From Bettongia penicillata ogilbyi (Eukaryota; Chordata; Mammalia; Diprotodontia; Potoroidae): 64,000 nucleotides of DNA. Below are positions 11,386 through 22,259 of this stretch, piece after piece. The stretch spans positions 1,860,891 to 1,924,890 of the forward strand of contig JAJHZJ010000043.1 of NCBI GenBank assembly GCA_023548195.1, given 5' to 3'. Positions within the stretch are counted from its first letter, which is position 1. The number at the start of each line of letters is the position of its first letter. The notes beneath the pieces are model-generated. The model did no database searches. It saw only the letters and a list, made by a program, of their open reading frames with translations, and was not told the DNA's origin. A program made the position numbers and the translations under genes.

Positions 11386-11741
11386 CCTTGGGCCTGTCAG
11401 TGTAATGCCACTCTCTCTATATCACCTATCCCCCAACCCAGCACACATATATTCCCCAGTGGACAGAGAAATAGAGGCTTTGGGAATGAGAACCAAGAGA
11501 AGTGCCATGCCCCAGTTGTGCTGGGGCATCAAAGGAAGGGCAGCAGGATAGGCTCCTTGCTCCTGCCAGGGGCTGGTTTCTGAATGGTGGGCTTTGTGTT
11601 ATAGCCATTTGACCTAAATCATAATTCCAAATGAGACATCATCCTTCCTGAGATAGATTTGTTAGGTAGTATTCATCCTAACAACACACAAAGTTTTGAA
11701 AAATGTATTTTTCTGAATTGGTTATGCAGTTCATAGGAAAG

Positions 11742-12120
11742 CCGAGCACCACAGAATCGATGCTGTTGGATGGTGATTCTGGACAAGACTTTGAAGAGTC
11801 CCTTGGACAACAAGGAGATCAAATCAGTCAATACTTAAAGCAATTAATTCAGATTATTCTTTTGGAGGACAAATACTGAAGCTGAAGCTTAAATACCTTG
11901 GTCACTCATTGTAATAGACCTTGATGTTGGGAAAGATTGAAGGCAAGAGGAGAAGGGGAAGGCAGAGGAGGAGATGGATGGATGATGTCATGGAAACAAT
12001 GAACATGCCTTTAGACAGACGGCAGGAGATAGTGGAGAATAGAAGGGGCTCATGTACTCTGGTCCATGAGGTCATGGGGAATTGGAAACAATCAGAAACA
12101 GAGATTTCTAGCCTTCTCTA
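11742..12120 (+). pseudogene. RTE/BovB-like LINE, ORF2 C-terminal relic
   Basis: Conceptual translation in mixed frames gives SIDAVGWWFW, then RVPWTTRRSNQSI, then KLKYLGH. From 11921 an open frame of 66 codons follows with LGKIEGKRRRGRQRRRW and, near its end, VHEVMGNWKQSE. This order is that of the C-terminal end of BovB-type RTE reverse transcriptases. Stops and at least one frame change precede the open part, so it is dead. The RTE assignment is from memory of the family; a library search should confirm the clade. Confidence 0.65.
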
Positions 12121-12124
12121 GCAC

Positions 12125-13035
12125 AGGACAGCTGAAGCCAGAAGTGGTCAGTGGTCACTGACAGTTTTCAGCTGAATTGCTGAATACATTTGCTCCTGAG
12201 TCCCAGTCTCATCAGATCCTAAGGTCCAAGCTCAGAATCCAAAGTATTCGTGCCTTCATCTGATGGTAGACCTTGCTCTTACGTTTGAAGCACCTAAGTC
12301 AAGGGTCCCATAGAGCCTCTGGTGTTCACACTTCTTGGCACAGCCACCAGGGACATGGCCATGAAGCATGAGGCATATTCATATTACTATGGTCATAACT
12401 CATAGGTTCAAAGCCTCCCCTTACTTCTTGGGGACCTTTCTGTGCCTGGGAAGGCAGTGGGCTCCCAGCCCGTAGGTGGCGATTGGATCATACATTGAAT
12501 TTGGCTTATTGCCATGACCATGCCCATCATCATCACCAATACTCATAAAGCACTTTAAGGCTGGCCAACTGATTTAGCATGGAAACAATAGGCAGTACTA
12601 GTTTGATTGGTTCAAAAGAGATAGCAGATCATTTGCTTATGTGTTTATTTCTGGGGTGAATATGCCCCAGTGAGACATCCCTGCCCTGGAGTAACTTACA
12701 TGCCACTAAGACAAAGGTTTGATGAATGACTATGTGAGAACTAGAGAATTCAGCATCAGCTCAGCCCTCCTGCTCTGGGATTGAATCCCCTCATCTCTAG
12801 GGTGAGCTTGGGATTTCCAGAAACCAGATTAATTTTGGTTTGTCAAGATTTGATGAGTGGCTATCGATGGCACATGGTGGTTAAATGAGGAAAGGGCTTG
12901 TTTCCTTAAAGATATTTCCCCAGAGATGTAGAGACTGGCTGCTACATCTTGAATTAAAAAAAAAAATCTAAGCAAATTTGGTCCATTTGGCCACAGGATA
13001 ACACAATAAGATACGTCATTCTTCTCTGTCTCAAC
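12125..13035. other. Nothing recognised
   Basis: Contains a 12-nt A run at about 12955. No frame has a motif. Confidence 0.35.
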
Positions 13036-13194
13036 AGAGTTGGTGTCTCTTGTCCACTCCACCTCTTGTGCTTCCAGGTTCTTTTCAACAATCAGTTTAA
13101 CTGGTGCATTCTGTGGGAGACCTTTCTGCCCTTTCCACCCCTTCTCCATCTCCCAGCTAGAGCTTTACCTTCTCTGCTGCCTGCATGTGACTGG

Positions 13195-13311
13195 TGTGTG
13201 CCCACAATGCAATGTGCTCTGTCCTATTGGACTATGAATTCCTTGAGGGAAAAGGCTGATTTACCTCCTTTGTATCTTTACTGCCTACCAAAGCATCTGA
13301 CATAGTAATTT
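13195..13311 (+). repeat. L2 3' end
   Basis: The run ggactatgaattccttgagggaaaagg, then ttgtatctttactgcctaccaaag, then catctgacatagta is the classic L2 3' UTR order. The repeat may extend left to about 13040. Confidence 0.7.
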
Positions 13312-13445
13312 TATATGTGTTTGTGTATATACATATATATATATATGTATATATATAGTATGTGTGTAAATATATATATGTATATATATGTCTACACATA
13401 TATACATACACACATATAATATATTATATATATAACAATATATAA
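13312..13445. repeat. AT-rich simple repeat (TA/TATG)
   Basis: About 130 nt of TATATA, TATGTA and ACATATA units. It can melt easily or form cruciforms, and it begins directly at the L2 tail. Confidence 0.9.
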
Positions 13446-13454
13446 TCTTGATTA

Positions 13455-13565
13455 ACCTGCATAAACAGTAAAAAGGGACAACTATTCCTAAGACCTGCTA
13501 CGAGTTCAACAGGTCAAGAAACATTTAGTTTCTATATATCAGGTAGTAATCTAAGTGCTGGGAAT
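13455..13565 (+). repeat. Ancient dispersed repeat, left half
   Basis: The stretch tatcaggtagtaatctaagtgctgggaatac is the same family as 39100-39640. Its continuation (tccattctaatgggctaagacaac) lies at 13908-13935 beyond the purine tract. Confidence 0.5.
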
Positions 13566-13885
13566 ACACATATAAAAAAAGGAAGAAAGCAAAGAAGGAG
13601 GAAGGAAAAAACAAAGGAAGGAGAGAGAGTGAAGGAAGAAAAGAAGGGAAGAAGAAAGAAAGAAAGAAGAAAGAAAGAATGAGAGAGAAAGAAAGAAAGA
13701 AGAAAGAAAGAAAAAAGAAAGAAAGAAAAAGAAAGAAAGAAAGGAAAAGAAAGGGAGAGAGAAGGAAGGAAGGAAAGAAAGCAGGAAAGGAAGGAAGGAA
13801 GGAAGGAAGGAAGGAAGGAAGGAAGGAAGGAAGAGAAAGTGGAGTGAAGGAAGGACAGAGAAGGGAAAGGAAAGGAAAAAAAGAA
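13566..13885. repeat. Long purine tract (GAAA/GGAA)
   Basis: About 320 nt of almost uninterrupted purine on the plus strand, first GAAAGAAA units, then a pure GGAA array at about 13790-13833. It lies inside an older dispersed repeat, in the place of its internal A-rich stretch. Mirror symmetry makes triplex DNA possible. Confidence 0.95.
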
Positions 13886-13889
13886 AGTC

Positions 13890-13990
13890 ATTTTTAGTCC
13901 TAAAAGAATCTCCATTCTAATGGGCTAAGACAACCCATAAAAAGAAGCTGAGAGGGATGGAGTACATGGGCTACTGGTTCTGAGATAGGA
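13890..13990 (+). repeat. Ancient dispersed repeat, right half
   Basis: The sequence ctccattctaatgggctaagacaac corresponds to the attctaatggg-agacaac block of this repeat family. Confidence 0.5.
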
Positions 13991-13994
13991 GGAG

Positions 13995-15075
13995 GAGGCT
14001 GGAAAGTGGAGAATCCAGAAAACCTGACTCACTTTTGGGTGAACAGGACTTGACAAAAGGGCATCTGAGGTCTCTCATTGAGTAGAGTGCCCGTTCCTGG
14101 AGGTTGCTCCCTTCTACTCTCTCACACTAAAGAGGATGCTCAGGCTTGATATGAAAAGCCAGGGTGTTCTGGATTCTAGGTTACCCTGACAACCTGCCCT
14201 GAGAGATGTAGCTAAGGCACATGCATGTTTGAGGACCAGCACTCTCCAACTAGACTGGGATCTCTCTTCCTCCTCCTCCTGACAAATTGCACTGAAACCA
14301 GACAGTGACTTCTCAAACACTCTAGCTTGGGCATTCTAGCCTCTATACCTTCGTTCTCACTGATCCCTGGGCCAACAAACATCTCCCTTCCCTTTCTCTT
14401 CTCTTGATTTCTGGGGGTAGTAAGGGTAGGCTGCTTCCCTTTAACCACACAGCCTTGCTTAGTGCTGAAGGACCCAATGTTTTGCCATGAGGAAGTCATC
14501 TCCTTCTTGGTCCTTCATACTATGAGGAGAGCAAGGGGTGTCTGCATGAGACCTGACCTGAGCCCAGAAGGCAGGTCTACTTGGTGGACTGCAAAGAGAG
14601 TGAACCTGCACTCAAGCTCTCTCTTTCACTGCGTAGAGCAAGTCGGGGTTCTCCATGGGAAGGGGACGGCCGTTGTCCTTTCCCTAGCAGCATGATGACT
14701 CCAAACAACATGGCTTAAGTGTGCCTGAGACTACATGTCAGCATTCTCAATGTCTCTTATGATCTGAGTTTCTTTCCTGAGCACAGGGGCCTAATCAGTG
14801 ATCTTGAACTAAACCTTTCCAGGCTTGGAAGTGACCTTGGAGGTCTGACCAGTTGGGGGCTCCTGGTGCTCCGTTACTTCTGGCTTCACTTTGGTAGGAT
14901 TTTTCTGGAGAAAATGAGCCAGCAGGGGGAAGAAGCCAATGTGAGAAGACACAGATCTGGGGTATTTGTTTGGACAGTGCAGAGCTGAGGTGAGGGTGGA
15001 ACGCCAGCTCAGTCATCCTCTAGATTGTTCCGTGGTTGGATGACTTAGAATCCAAACCTTGGAGGAGAGCACAGA
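13995..15075. other. Nothing recognised
   Basis: Several short frames occur on both strands, none with a domain. The C-rich part around 14220-14420 is ordinary composition. Confidence 0.35.
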
Positions 15076-15079
15076 AGCA

Positions 15080-15250
15080 AGTTCATTATTGTTGCATGCT
15101 TACGAACGGATGTTTGCGAGTCTCCTGTGGTAAGTATTTCTTTTGTCGGGGGAAATAAATAGCTTTTGTAAGCTTGATCTACATTATACATCGAGTGTGT
15201 TTATACTAGCCTATTTGTGGAGACCTGAGTCATGAGCTAAACCTAAACTC
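15080..15250. promoter_or_regulatory. Candidate conserved non-coding element
   Basis: Not recognisable as a repeat. It mixes CpG sites (cttacgaacggatgtttgcgag, ttgtcgggg, catcgagtg) with AT motifs such as ttcattattgttgc and gggaaataaatagc. Function is inferred from composition only. Confidence 0.25.
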
Positions 15251-15469
15251 TAAGTGGTTTTTCTCCAGAGCTGTGAGGCAGGGATGTGAGAACCATAGAA
15301 TTCAACAGTCTAATGCCTCTTTTTAGAGGTAAGTCTCCATACTGCACTGCCTCAGGATGGCAGCACTGACTGACCCAGTCCATGCCTTAAAAGGAGCTCC
15401 TCCATGAGGAAGGGCAAGTTTCAGGACTCTAGTTTCCATGAGCCTTGCATGGTTCTGGCTGCTACACTG

Positions 15470-15680
15470 CCCATCCTTTAGGGCCAGTCCAAAAGATACC
15501 ACCTTCAGGAAGCTGCCCTTGATTCTCAGCCTCCCACTCTGGCCTTATGGGCCCTGGCATGTAAAGTGAATTACCTGGGCATTTACCCAGTCTCCCTACT
15601 TAACTGTGAGCTCTCTCTGTCTCCCTCACGGCCCTGCTCGGGCCTGGGCTTCAGGAAACTATTCACCAGTGTCTGTTGTG
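15470..15680 (+). repeat. L2 3' fragment
   Basis: The stretch accaccttcaggaagctgcccttgattctc and, later, tctccctacttaactgtgagctctctctg follow the L2 3' region order (ctccaggaagc-ttcc-tgat, then gactgtgagctccttgag). Confidence 0.55.
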
Positions 15681-15707
15681 GATGGGGCATCAACTCTGAT
15701 ACCTGTG

Positions 15708-15780
15708 TGCATTTACTTGCATGTGTGTGTCTGTGTGTGCATTGCGTGTGTCTGTGAAGGTGTGCATATATGTACATGGG
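15708..15780. repeat. TG-rich simple repeat
   Basis: TGTGTG and TGCATG units, ending in tacatggggggag. Confidence 0.85.
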
Positions 15781-16034
15781 GGGAGAGCGTGGTCCCTGAC
15801 ACAGGGCTCAGAGTCACACTCATGCTGTGGGAGCAGCTGACATTTGGACGAGCTGAAGCTTGGGAAGACAGAAGAGGGGAAGGGGGCTTTGAACCTGACT
15901 TGGGATCTGCAGAGCAGGGTCCTCGCTGGCATGTCAGCAGTCCCAGCTGTCAAGCTGCCAGCACTGACTCCCCTGCCATCCTGTGCTAGGTTCAGAGGAG
16001 GGATGATGCTGAAGGACGTCTGACATGTGACTCC

Positions 16035-16420
16035 TCATCTGCATGGCCACGATTTCCACTTGGCGCGTCTTGGGCTCCTGCTAACGGCTTCATAATTGGA
16101 ATCACCTCAGGACGCCCGTCAGTGTGGGCTCAGGGCTTGAGATGCGGCGTTTCTATATTTTTAAAGACTGTATCTCTCTCCCGGAGCCGCTGCGTTCCAC
16201 CCCCTCGCTGTCACTCTGGCGCTCCCCTGGTACTTTGAGGATGTGAAACCTGAGCTAAATTAACAGACTTGAAATAGAGGCGGCTGTCTGGGTGGATCTT
16301 GAGAACCCCATCAGGCCGAGCCTGAGGCCCTTGACAGTAATGGGACTTGTGGCCAAGGATGGCTGTGGTGTAATGGTTGCAGAATTGGACCTGCCAGGGC
16401 GCCAAGATTGTCACAGGCAT
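16035..16420. promoter_or_regulatory. CpG-rich candidate conserved element
   Basis: I count about 13 CpG dinucleotides in 16050-16225, far above the rest of the window. No repeat is recognisable. AT motifs of regulatory type (cttcataattggaatcacc, gagctaaattaacag, tatatttttaaag) sit inside it. No open frame or promoter element is convincing. It could be an enhancer, a small CpG island, or an unseen exon. Confidence 0.35.
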
Positions 16421-16679
16421 TAACACTGGACGAGGGCTGCCTCCCCCTCCCTGGAGAGGAGGTAGGCAGCTGCTGTCACTTCCATCTCTGATCCAATGCC
16501 TGGGTGGGAGGCTTAAGGAGAGGCCATGGGGGGGCTGGCCACTTCTCTGGGGGTCCGGAAGCTGTTTCTGGCTGGCTCTCAGTCACCTCAGGCTCGGGAC
16601 TTAGGAGACAAGCTCTGGAGAGGATGAGACCTCAGCTATTGGCCCCCAAATGAGCAGGGATCTCTCCTCCTCAATAAAT

Positions 16680-16900
16680 GGTCATCCCTGACCTCCACTG
16701 GGAGTCTCCATGGAGTGGAGTCCCTTAGCTCCCATTATGAGAAGGGTCTTTCCTGATGGTAGACCTCCATCTCCTGGTACCTTCTCCCCATTGTTCTCTA
16801 CCCTCTGAGCCCAAGAGAACCAGGCTAATTCCTTCTCTCCAAGTAGGGCCCCCTGGAGATGCCTGAAGACCTATCATGCCCCCTCCAGTACTCTCTTTTA
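16680..16900 (+). repeat. Ancient interspersed repeat, copy B
   Basis: The order ggtctttcctgatgg, ccattgttctctaccctctgagcccaag, gccccctggagatgcctgaagac, ctatcatgccccctcc fits a recognised but unnamed mammalian repeat, better preserved than the copy at 2780-2930. Confidence 0.45.
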
Positions 16901-16904
16901 TAAG

Positions 16905-17280
16905 ATGCTATGAATCTCTTCCCACATGGCACAGACTCCTTCCTCAGTCCTGCTCTCTGCTTTGAACAGACTGTCCTTGAAAGGGGCTGCTGTGGCAGAT
17001 GACAAGGGCATCATCATGGCTTCCTTGGTCCTGGAGGCCCTGCCCCACTTCATGCAGGCCCCCAGCCTACACCCTCAGCCTCTTCTGCCTCTCCTCAGCC
17101 TCTTCTCTGAGCTCCATGTCTCCACCTGACTCTCCTGGACATGGTCTCCAGCATCCTCTCATCCTCACTAGCCTCTAATGGGTTGATATCCTCATCTCAT
17201 CCCTGAGAAAGGAGAAACTCCATTTAGCTGGAGGGAAAGGAGAAGGGACAAGGAAGGATTCAGGGTACCACACTGAAGGC
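16905..17280. other. Nothing recognised
   Basis: May be the continuation of the preceding repeat (cagcatcctctcatcctcactagcc), but the alignment is not clear. Confidence 0.3.
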
Positions 17281-17284
17281 GTAG

Positions 17285-17450
17285 AAAAGAGAATACTGAA
17301 ATTGGAGGTGGAGCCCCGTGTTCAAGCCTGGGTCTTACCTGCTGTGTCATCTTTGGTCTTGTGCACCAGGCTCACTTCAGTTTCCTTCTCTGTAAAATGA
17401 GAGGGTTTAGTTAGATAAAGCCCAAGGCATCTTCCAGGTCTAAGAAACAG
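17285..17450 (+). repeat. CORE-SINE
   Basis: Blocks gtgttcaagcctgggtcttacctgctgtgtcatc, cacttcagtttccttctctgtaaaatgagagggttt and tagataaagcccaaggcatcttccaggtctaag lie in CORE-SINE order. Confidence 0.75.
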
Positions 17451-17639
17451 GGAGAAGGTAAAACCTACCTCCAAGAAAGCCCATAATTCAGTCAGTGTCC
17501 TTAAGCCAGGGGTGTGGAGGAAGCCTCAGGTCTTGCCCTGATGGATCCAAGTCTGGTGGGACCACAGTGACAAGTCAGCCTCTCACTTTCTGTCGAGGAC
17601 CCATCATCCCCCCAAATCCTTCCGAGACTCAGTACCCCA

Positions 17640-18200
17640 GGGATTTCTTCCTTCTTCCCTCTTCTTCATGTGCCCTCCTACCAGTGCCCCACCCCATCCA
17701 AGCTGCCATTTCCACCTCCACAGTCTCCCTTGAAGGGGTAATTGTCTCTCCACATCTATAGCCTCCCCTGTCAGACAGATGTGCATCCCCTCACACTGGA
17801 GGTCCATTGCAGGTCCCTAATTGGCTTCCTTACCTCCAACTCCTTCCCAGTCTACTACATCCCACATGACCTCCAAATGTGCCCCAGAAGCTGAGGTCTG
17901 GCTATGTCCCTCCCAGCCTCCCCATATCCTCTGAGATAAACTGTAGATAACCTCTTTGGCATTTCGGGCTGTTTGCTGCCTGGCTCCCCAGACCTCTGAA
18001 ACCTCCCTTCCACTTTTCTTCTTCTCCTCACACTCTGTATTCTAGCCCAATGGGCCTCATTACTGACCCATGAAGTGGACTGTCTCAATTCCCATGGCCC
18101 TTCTCACAGGCCATTTTCCATGTCTGGGGTGTACTCACCTACCTCTGCCTCTCAGAATGACCAACCTTTGCAGCTCTGGAATATTCCTGCGAGTATCTTC
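17640..18200 (+). mobile_element. L2 ORF2 C-terminal region relic
   Basis: The order ctaattggcttccttacctccaactc, ctgagataaactgtagataacctc, tttggcatttcgggctgtt, gcctggctccccagacc and tgcctctcagaatgacc matches the late coding part of L2. It is C/T-rich, as L2 is on this strand. Stops in every frame show it is long dead. Confidence 0.65.
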
Positions 18201-18204
18201 TGGC

Positions 18205-18635
18205 TCTTTCTTCTACTGGACCCATGGTTCCCTGAGGCGGGGCCAGAAACTTGGTGGGATTCACTGGCCCTGTGCAGGCCTAGACTCCTCCACCAGATAG
18301 GAGTCACTCCAGGACTGTTATACAGTACCTGGGCAGGAGGATGCTGGACCTTGGAAACATCTGTCCTTGGGGGGGAGGGTACTCTGGAAAATTCCAGGAA
18401 TGAATGAAATGAGGAAGGGAAAGGTATTCCCCTAGCTGCTCCCATTAGGGAGAGAAGGTGGCATGGGAAAGCCTGGGGGCAGGAAAGGGATCACAGGCAC
18501 CATGTCTTTCAAGCCTGGTCAGTGTGGAGTGCCCATACCTGACAGTGAGGGTGTTCCTGCCTGGAGATAATCCAGAAGCAGAGGCCCCCAGTGGCTTGCT
18601 GGGGGGTCTTCCAGGCATTTGGGAAGGAGAGTTCT
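18205..18635. other. Nothing recognised
   Basis: A 178-codon plus-strand frame (18458-18994) starts here. Its translation has no domain, and it runs straight through the non-repeat element at 18640-18800, so I do not call it a gene. Confidence 0.35.
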
Positions 18636-18639
18636 ACAG

Positions 18640-18800
18640 CTGGGGGATGGGAAGGGAACATGATGTCCTGGCGATAAGTCTCGTCATGATATTTGAAGTC
18701 ATTACTCAGGCCGCAGTCACATTTTTAGAACTTCAGAGAATAAGTACAAGTGAATTGCTCCCACTTGGCAGGAGACTAAAGATAGCTGCAGCAGGAAACC
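18640..18800. promoter_or_regulatory. Candidate conserved non-coding element
   Basis: The sequence tggcgataagtctcgtcatgatatttgaagtcattactcaggccgc has CpG, GATA-type (GATAAG) and AP-1-like (TTACTCA) motifs and no repeat signature. Confidence 0.25.
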
Positions 18801-18804
18801 AATC

Positions 18805-20450
18805 CCTTTTCTGCTTGCCTGCTTGTCTGTGTGGGGGATCGTTGATAGCCAATGGAACCTTGCCCTGGTCCCTTCCCTTTCTGAGCCTCATCACCCCTTC
18901 TATCACAAGTGGACCCCAAAAGACTCAAAGCTGCACATTCAGGACAAATATCTGGCCCTTGGGAGCTGTCCCCTACTGCAGAGAGCTGTCTTGAGAGGGG
19001 GGAGGCTCCCCTCCAGGGAGGTCCGTGGGTGGAGGCTGGACAGCCTCTGACTAAAGATGCCTACCACACCAGGCTGAGGTTATCTGAGCCTGGGGACTAA
19101 GGAGGCTATAAGGGGGCTGGGCACCTCCCAGGGGCCTCCACAGGCCAGAATGGCCTCACAATCCACATTCCCACAAGTGTCCAGGAGGTCCCAGTCCAGG
19201 TAACCCTGGGGAGGAGTCATTCCTTTCTCAGTTCAAGGTCAGGGATGGATCTTACCTGCAGAAGGCACTCAAAATACATCTGCCAAGGAGAATTCACTGG
19301 ATTTGTTCAAGTCAGAGACTAGTGCTGGATCCAGTTTTGTCCCTTCTCTTGTGTCTTTGTAAGAAAACTATATCCCCTCTGAAGGAAGTCCCCCACCCCC
19401 ATAACCCCCTCCCCACCCTTTTCTCAGAAGGAAACCCAGGAATTCCTAGCAGAGGTCAGGGGTGGACTTGACACTGACAGACTCAGCCTATTCCTGGCTC
19501 TCCTTGGCTGCTGGAGGTTGGGGACCCCCTTCAGGTCCCCATCTGCTTGTGATGCCAAGTTCATGGTGAGGCCTGGTGCTCTGAGAGCGCTGGATGCCAG
19601 CTTCTCGCCAACCCCTTCTGAGGTCAAGGGCCCTGGTGTTTCTTCCCTCTCTGACCCTAGCTCTGGGCTCACCCTCTCCCTGCTCTGCCTCATGGCCTGG
19701 CTGCCCAGTGCCCAGAGCCCTGGAGGTGAAGTGTCTCCCAAGAGCTGCCTTCATTCATCAGGGTATTGATTTTTACAAAAGGAAGAAAAGTGTGTGGGAG
19801 GGGAGAATTATGATGTTATGCCCAAGATGAATTTTTCCCAGAGAAACCCTTGGTTTCTTGGTTGGGGATAGGAGTGGGGTCAGTTGTGGAGTCTGGAGTT
19901 TCCAAAGGGACCTTGGATGATAGTATCTAGCCATGAGCTGACTCCTGGCCTTACTCCCTTTGGGGCTAAGCATGTTTCCCTAATAGGGCATCCCTGCCAC
20001 CCTTGGGAGCAGAAACCACCTTCTCTCATCCTTCCTTCTGCCTGCTTTTCCTTCAGGAGGATGTTGCTTAGGAGATCTATCTTGCCTACTTATACTGGGG
20101 ACATCAAGTTGGTATGTCTCTGGCACTTTCTTAGGTCTCAGTTACAGATCTCAGCTGCCCAAGGCTTTAGAAATGGGTCTTCGAATGGTCATAGAGGCCA
20201 ACAGTAACTTCCCTGAGGCTAGATCTCTAAGGTCACAGTGGCCCTCTCTACATTTATGCAGTTTGATTATCAGAGGACAGATGTGCATCTCTCCCACTGG
20301 TCTACCATTCAACCTTCCCAGTCTGGCCCTCCTGACAAGGGATGATGTCCTGTGGGCACACCAGCAGAAAGTATCTCTGGAGGACTTGAGAAGGCAGCAT
20401 TGGCCCCAAAATCTGAGTGCGCAGACATTGAACTAGCTTACTTGGCCCCA
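18805..20450. other. Nothing recognised
   Basis: Overlapping frames at 19424-19830 on both strands reflect GC-richer DNA with few stops. No frame shows a motif or convincing splice pair. Confidence 0.35.
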
Positions 20451-20454
20451 CTCT

Positions 20455-20560
20455 CAAAGGTCATCAAGGGGTTGATGATGTTAGAGGTAGAAGGAACCCT
20501 AGAGATCGTTGAGCTTAGTGTGTATTTTCCAGATGAGAAGCTTGGAAAGGGCCTCTGCCT
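20455..20560 (+). repeat. SINE-type remnant
   Basis: The sequence atgttagaggtagaaggaaccctagagatcgttgag, then attttccagatgagaag, matches a dispersed element (agctggaagggaccttagagatca, then attttacagatgagg) also seen at 27465-27540 and 33415-33443. Confidence 0.5.
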
Positions 20561-20649
20561 TCATGTTCATCCATGACAGGGTCTTGGCAATGGTCACACC
20601 CCATCACTCCTTGTGTCACAAGCCCAGACTGAAGTATTGGGGATTCTCA

Positions 20650-20880
20650 CTAGCAGATAAAGGCTAGTTAGAGAAAGACGAGTTCAAATGCTGCCTTAGA
20701 CATTTGCCAGCTTTCTGACTGTGAACAGGTGCTTAGCAACTCAGAGCTTCAGTATCCTCATGTGAAAAATGAGGATAATGTCATTCCCGTGGTGCCTACT
20801 TCAAAGGGGTGTTGCAAGGATGGAAAGACACACCATGTAGAGGGTTTTACAAACCACAAAACTAGGTGAACCAAGGAATT
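20650..20880 (+). repeat. MAR1-type CORE-SINE
   Basis: Blocks gagttcaaatgctgccttagacatttgcc, cagagcttcagtatcctcatgtgaaaaatgaggataatgtc, cctacttcaaaggggtgttgcaagg and tagagggttttacaaacca are in family order. Confidence 0.75.
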
Positions 20881-20929
20881 GACGAATGGATGCATTCATG
20901 GATGAACAAATGAATGAGAAACCATGATG

Positions 20930-21025
20930 GAGCACTTCCTTGGTGCCAAACAAACCCTGGTAGGCACTGGAGATGCAAAGACCTGAGGGCTCCGTCTTTT
21001 TCCTCATGTGGTTTGCCCTTTAATT
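20930..21025 (+). repeat. Ancient dispersed repeat fragment
   Basis: The sequence gcacttccttggtgccaaacaaaccctggtaggcactggagatgcaaagac matches the 39100-39640 family. Confidence 0.4.
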
Positions 21026-21099
21026 GGGGAGAGTAGGCATGGAAAGGAGAACCTTGGGGATCTGGGCACTCCTGGAGATGGTGAAGAGGCCCCAGGGGT

Positions 21100-21195
21100 A
21101 CTGACCAAGGTGGACTGTGGTTCCATTAACACCAGCTGCTCATTGGGACGAGTCTTAATTATGAACATGCAAATATCATCTGGCTGTCAACAAGC
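21100..21195. promoter_or_regulatory. Candidate conserved element with octamer motif
   Basis: A perfect ATGCAAAT octamer lies at 21167-21174, just after CTTAATTATG, preceded by tccattaacaccagctgctc (TTAAC and E-box-like CAGCTG). No repeat is recognised. Functional role is inferred. Confidence 0.3.
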
Positions 21196-21199
21196 ACTC

Positions 21200-21845
21200 T
21201 GACTTTGGTGGAGACTTTATTCCTCTTCCCTAGTCCAGGACACCATTTCTGGGTCACACAGGAGGAGCTGGAACCCTACTGCCACACAGGCTGAGGACTC
21301 TGCTTCCACGTGGCCACATCCTCCAGTATGGGGCCCCCACAGATATGCTCCAAGCACTTCTGATCTGTTAAGTGTTCAGTGAAAAGACTGGCTCATGAGT
21401 CACAAGTGGGGTGGGTTCTCAGCAAGCCTCTCCTCACAGCCCTCACAAACCCCAGTCAGGCCACCGGCACCAGCACTGGTCATGTCTCCAGCGGGGGTCT
21501 TGTTCCACATAGAACCCATCACTGCCCCTTCCCTGGATTTTAAGCTGTCAGCCAGAAGTCTCTGCTTTCAGATACAATCTTCTCTCCCAACTGTGTACAT
21601 CCACTGGTCTCTTCTGAGGCCCCTATCTGTCTTCGCAGAGAGCAGGGGGCACATTGGAGGTCACTCATCCAATATCATTCCCAGAATTCTCTTTCATAAA
21701 GACCCCCAGGACAGGGAAAACTCCCCCTGCCCACACCAGGAAGGCTCCAAAACGTCTTGCTTTTCACGTGTCTGTCATGGCACCAGTCTGCACGCAGCCC
21801 TCTGAAACTTTCAACCACTTTTCTTAGTTCGGCTCTCTGGGAACA
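21200..21845. other. Nothing recognised
   Basis: A 136-codon plus-strand frame (21395-21805) has no motif. Its C/T-rich composition would fit an old L2 body upstream of the L2 end that follows, but this is unproven. Confidence 0.35.
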
Positions 21846-21849
21846 CCCC

Positions 21850-22258
21850 CCCTCCAGTCTTCCACTCTTCCACTTGGCACCCCTTTAAGTCTTGGCACAA
21901 CCTCTTCCCTGCCCTCTTCTGCCATCATGCAGTTCTCTTCCCTCTCCATAGGCCAAGGCAGGGCTAGTCCCACACCCGACGAAGTCATCCTCCCTCCCTG
22001 GGGGAGTCTGGGTTCCCCTGGGGATCTCACCATTGAAGAGGAGAGGATATCTCCTTCAATGTCCTACCTTTCAGCTTCCTTTGATGTACTGAATCTCTCC
22101 CATCCCACTCCCATTACAATGTATGTTCCTTGAGAGCAGGAACATCTATCTTTTAGTGCCTACCACATAGTAAGCTTGAACTAAAGACTGGTACCCCCAG
22201 GGCCTAGGCAGTGCCTGCCACAGAGTGAGCTCTAACTAAAGGTTTATTGACTCTGACT
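21850..22258 (+). mobile_element. L2 3' end
   Basis: The run ttggcacccctttaagtcttggcacaacctcttccctgccctcttct, then aatgtatgttccttgagagcagg, then atcttttagtgcctaccacatagtaag and aaaggtttattgactctgac, is a typical L2 3' UTR through its tail. A second cagtgcctgccacagag block near 22210 suggests a short internal duplication. Confidence 0.75.
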
Positions 22259-22259
22259 A

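Noticed and set aside
13532..13915. 127-codon minus-strand frame rich in F, S and L
   Set aside because: It is the translation of the purine tract and carries no information.
18458..18994. 178-codon open frame on the plus strand
   Set aside because: No motif, ordinary composition, overlapping frames on the same strand, and it runs through a non-coding-looking CpG and GATA-type segment.
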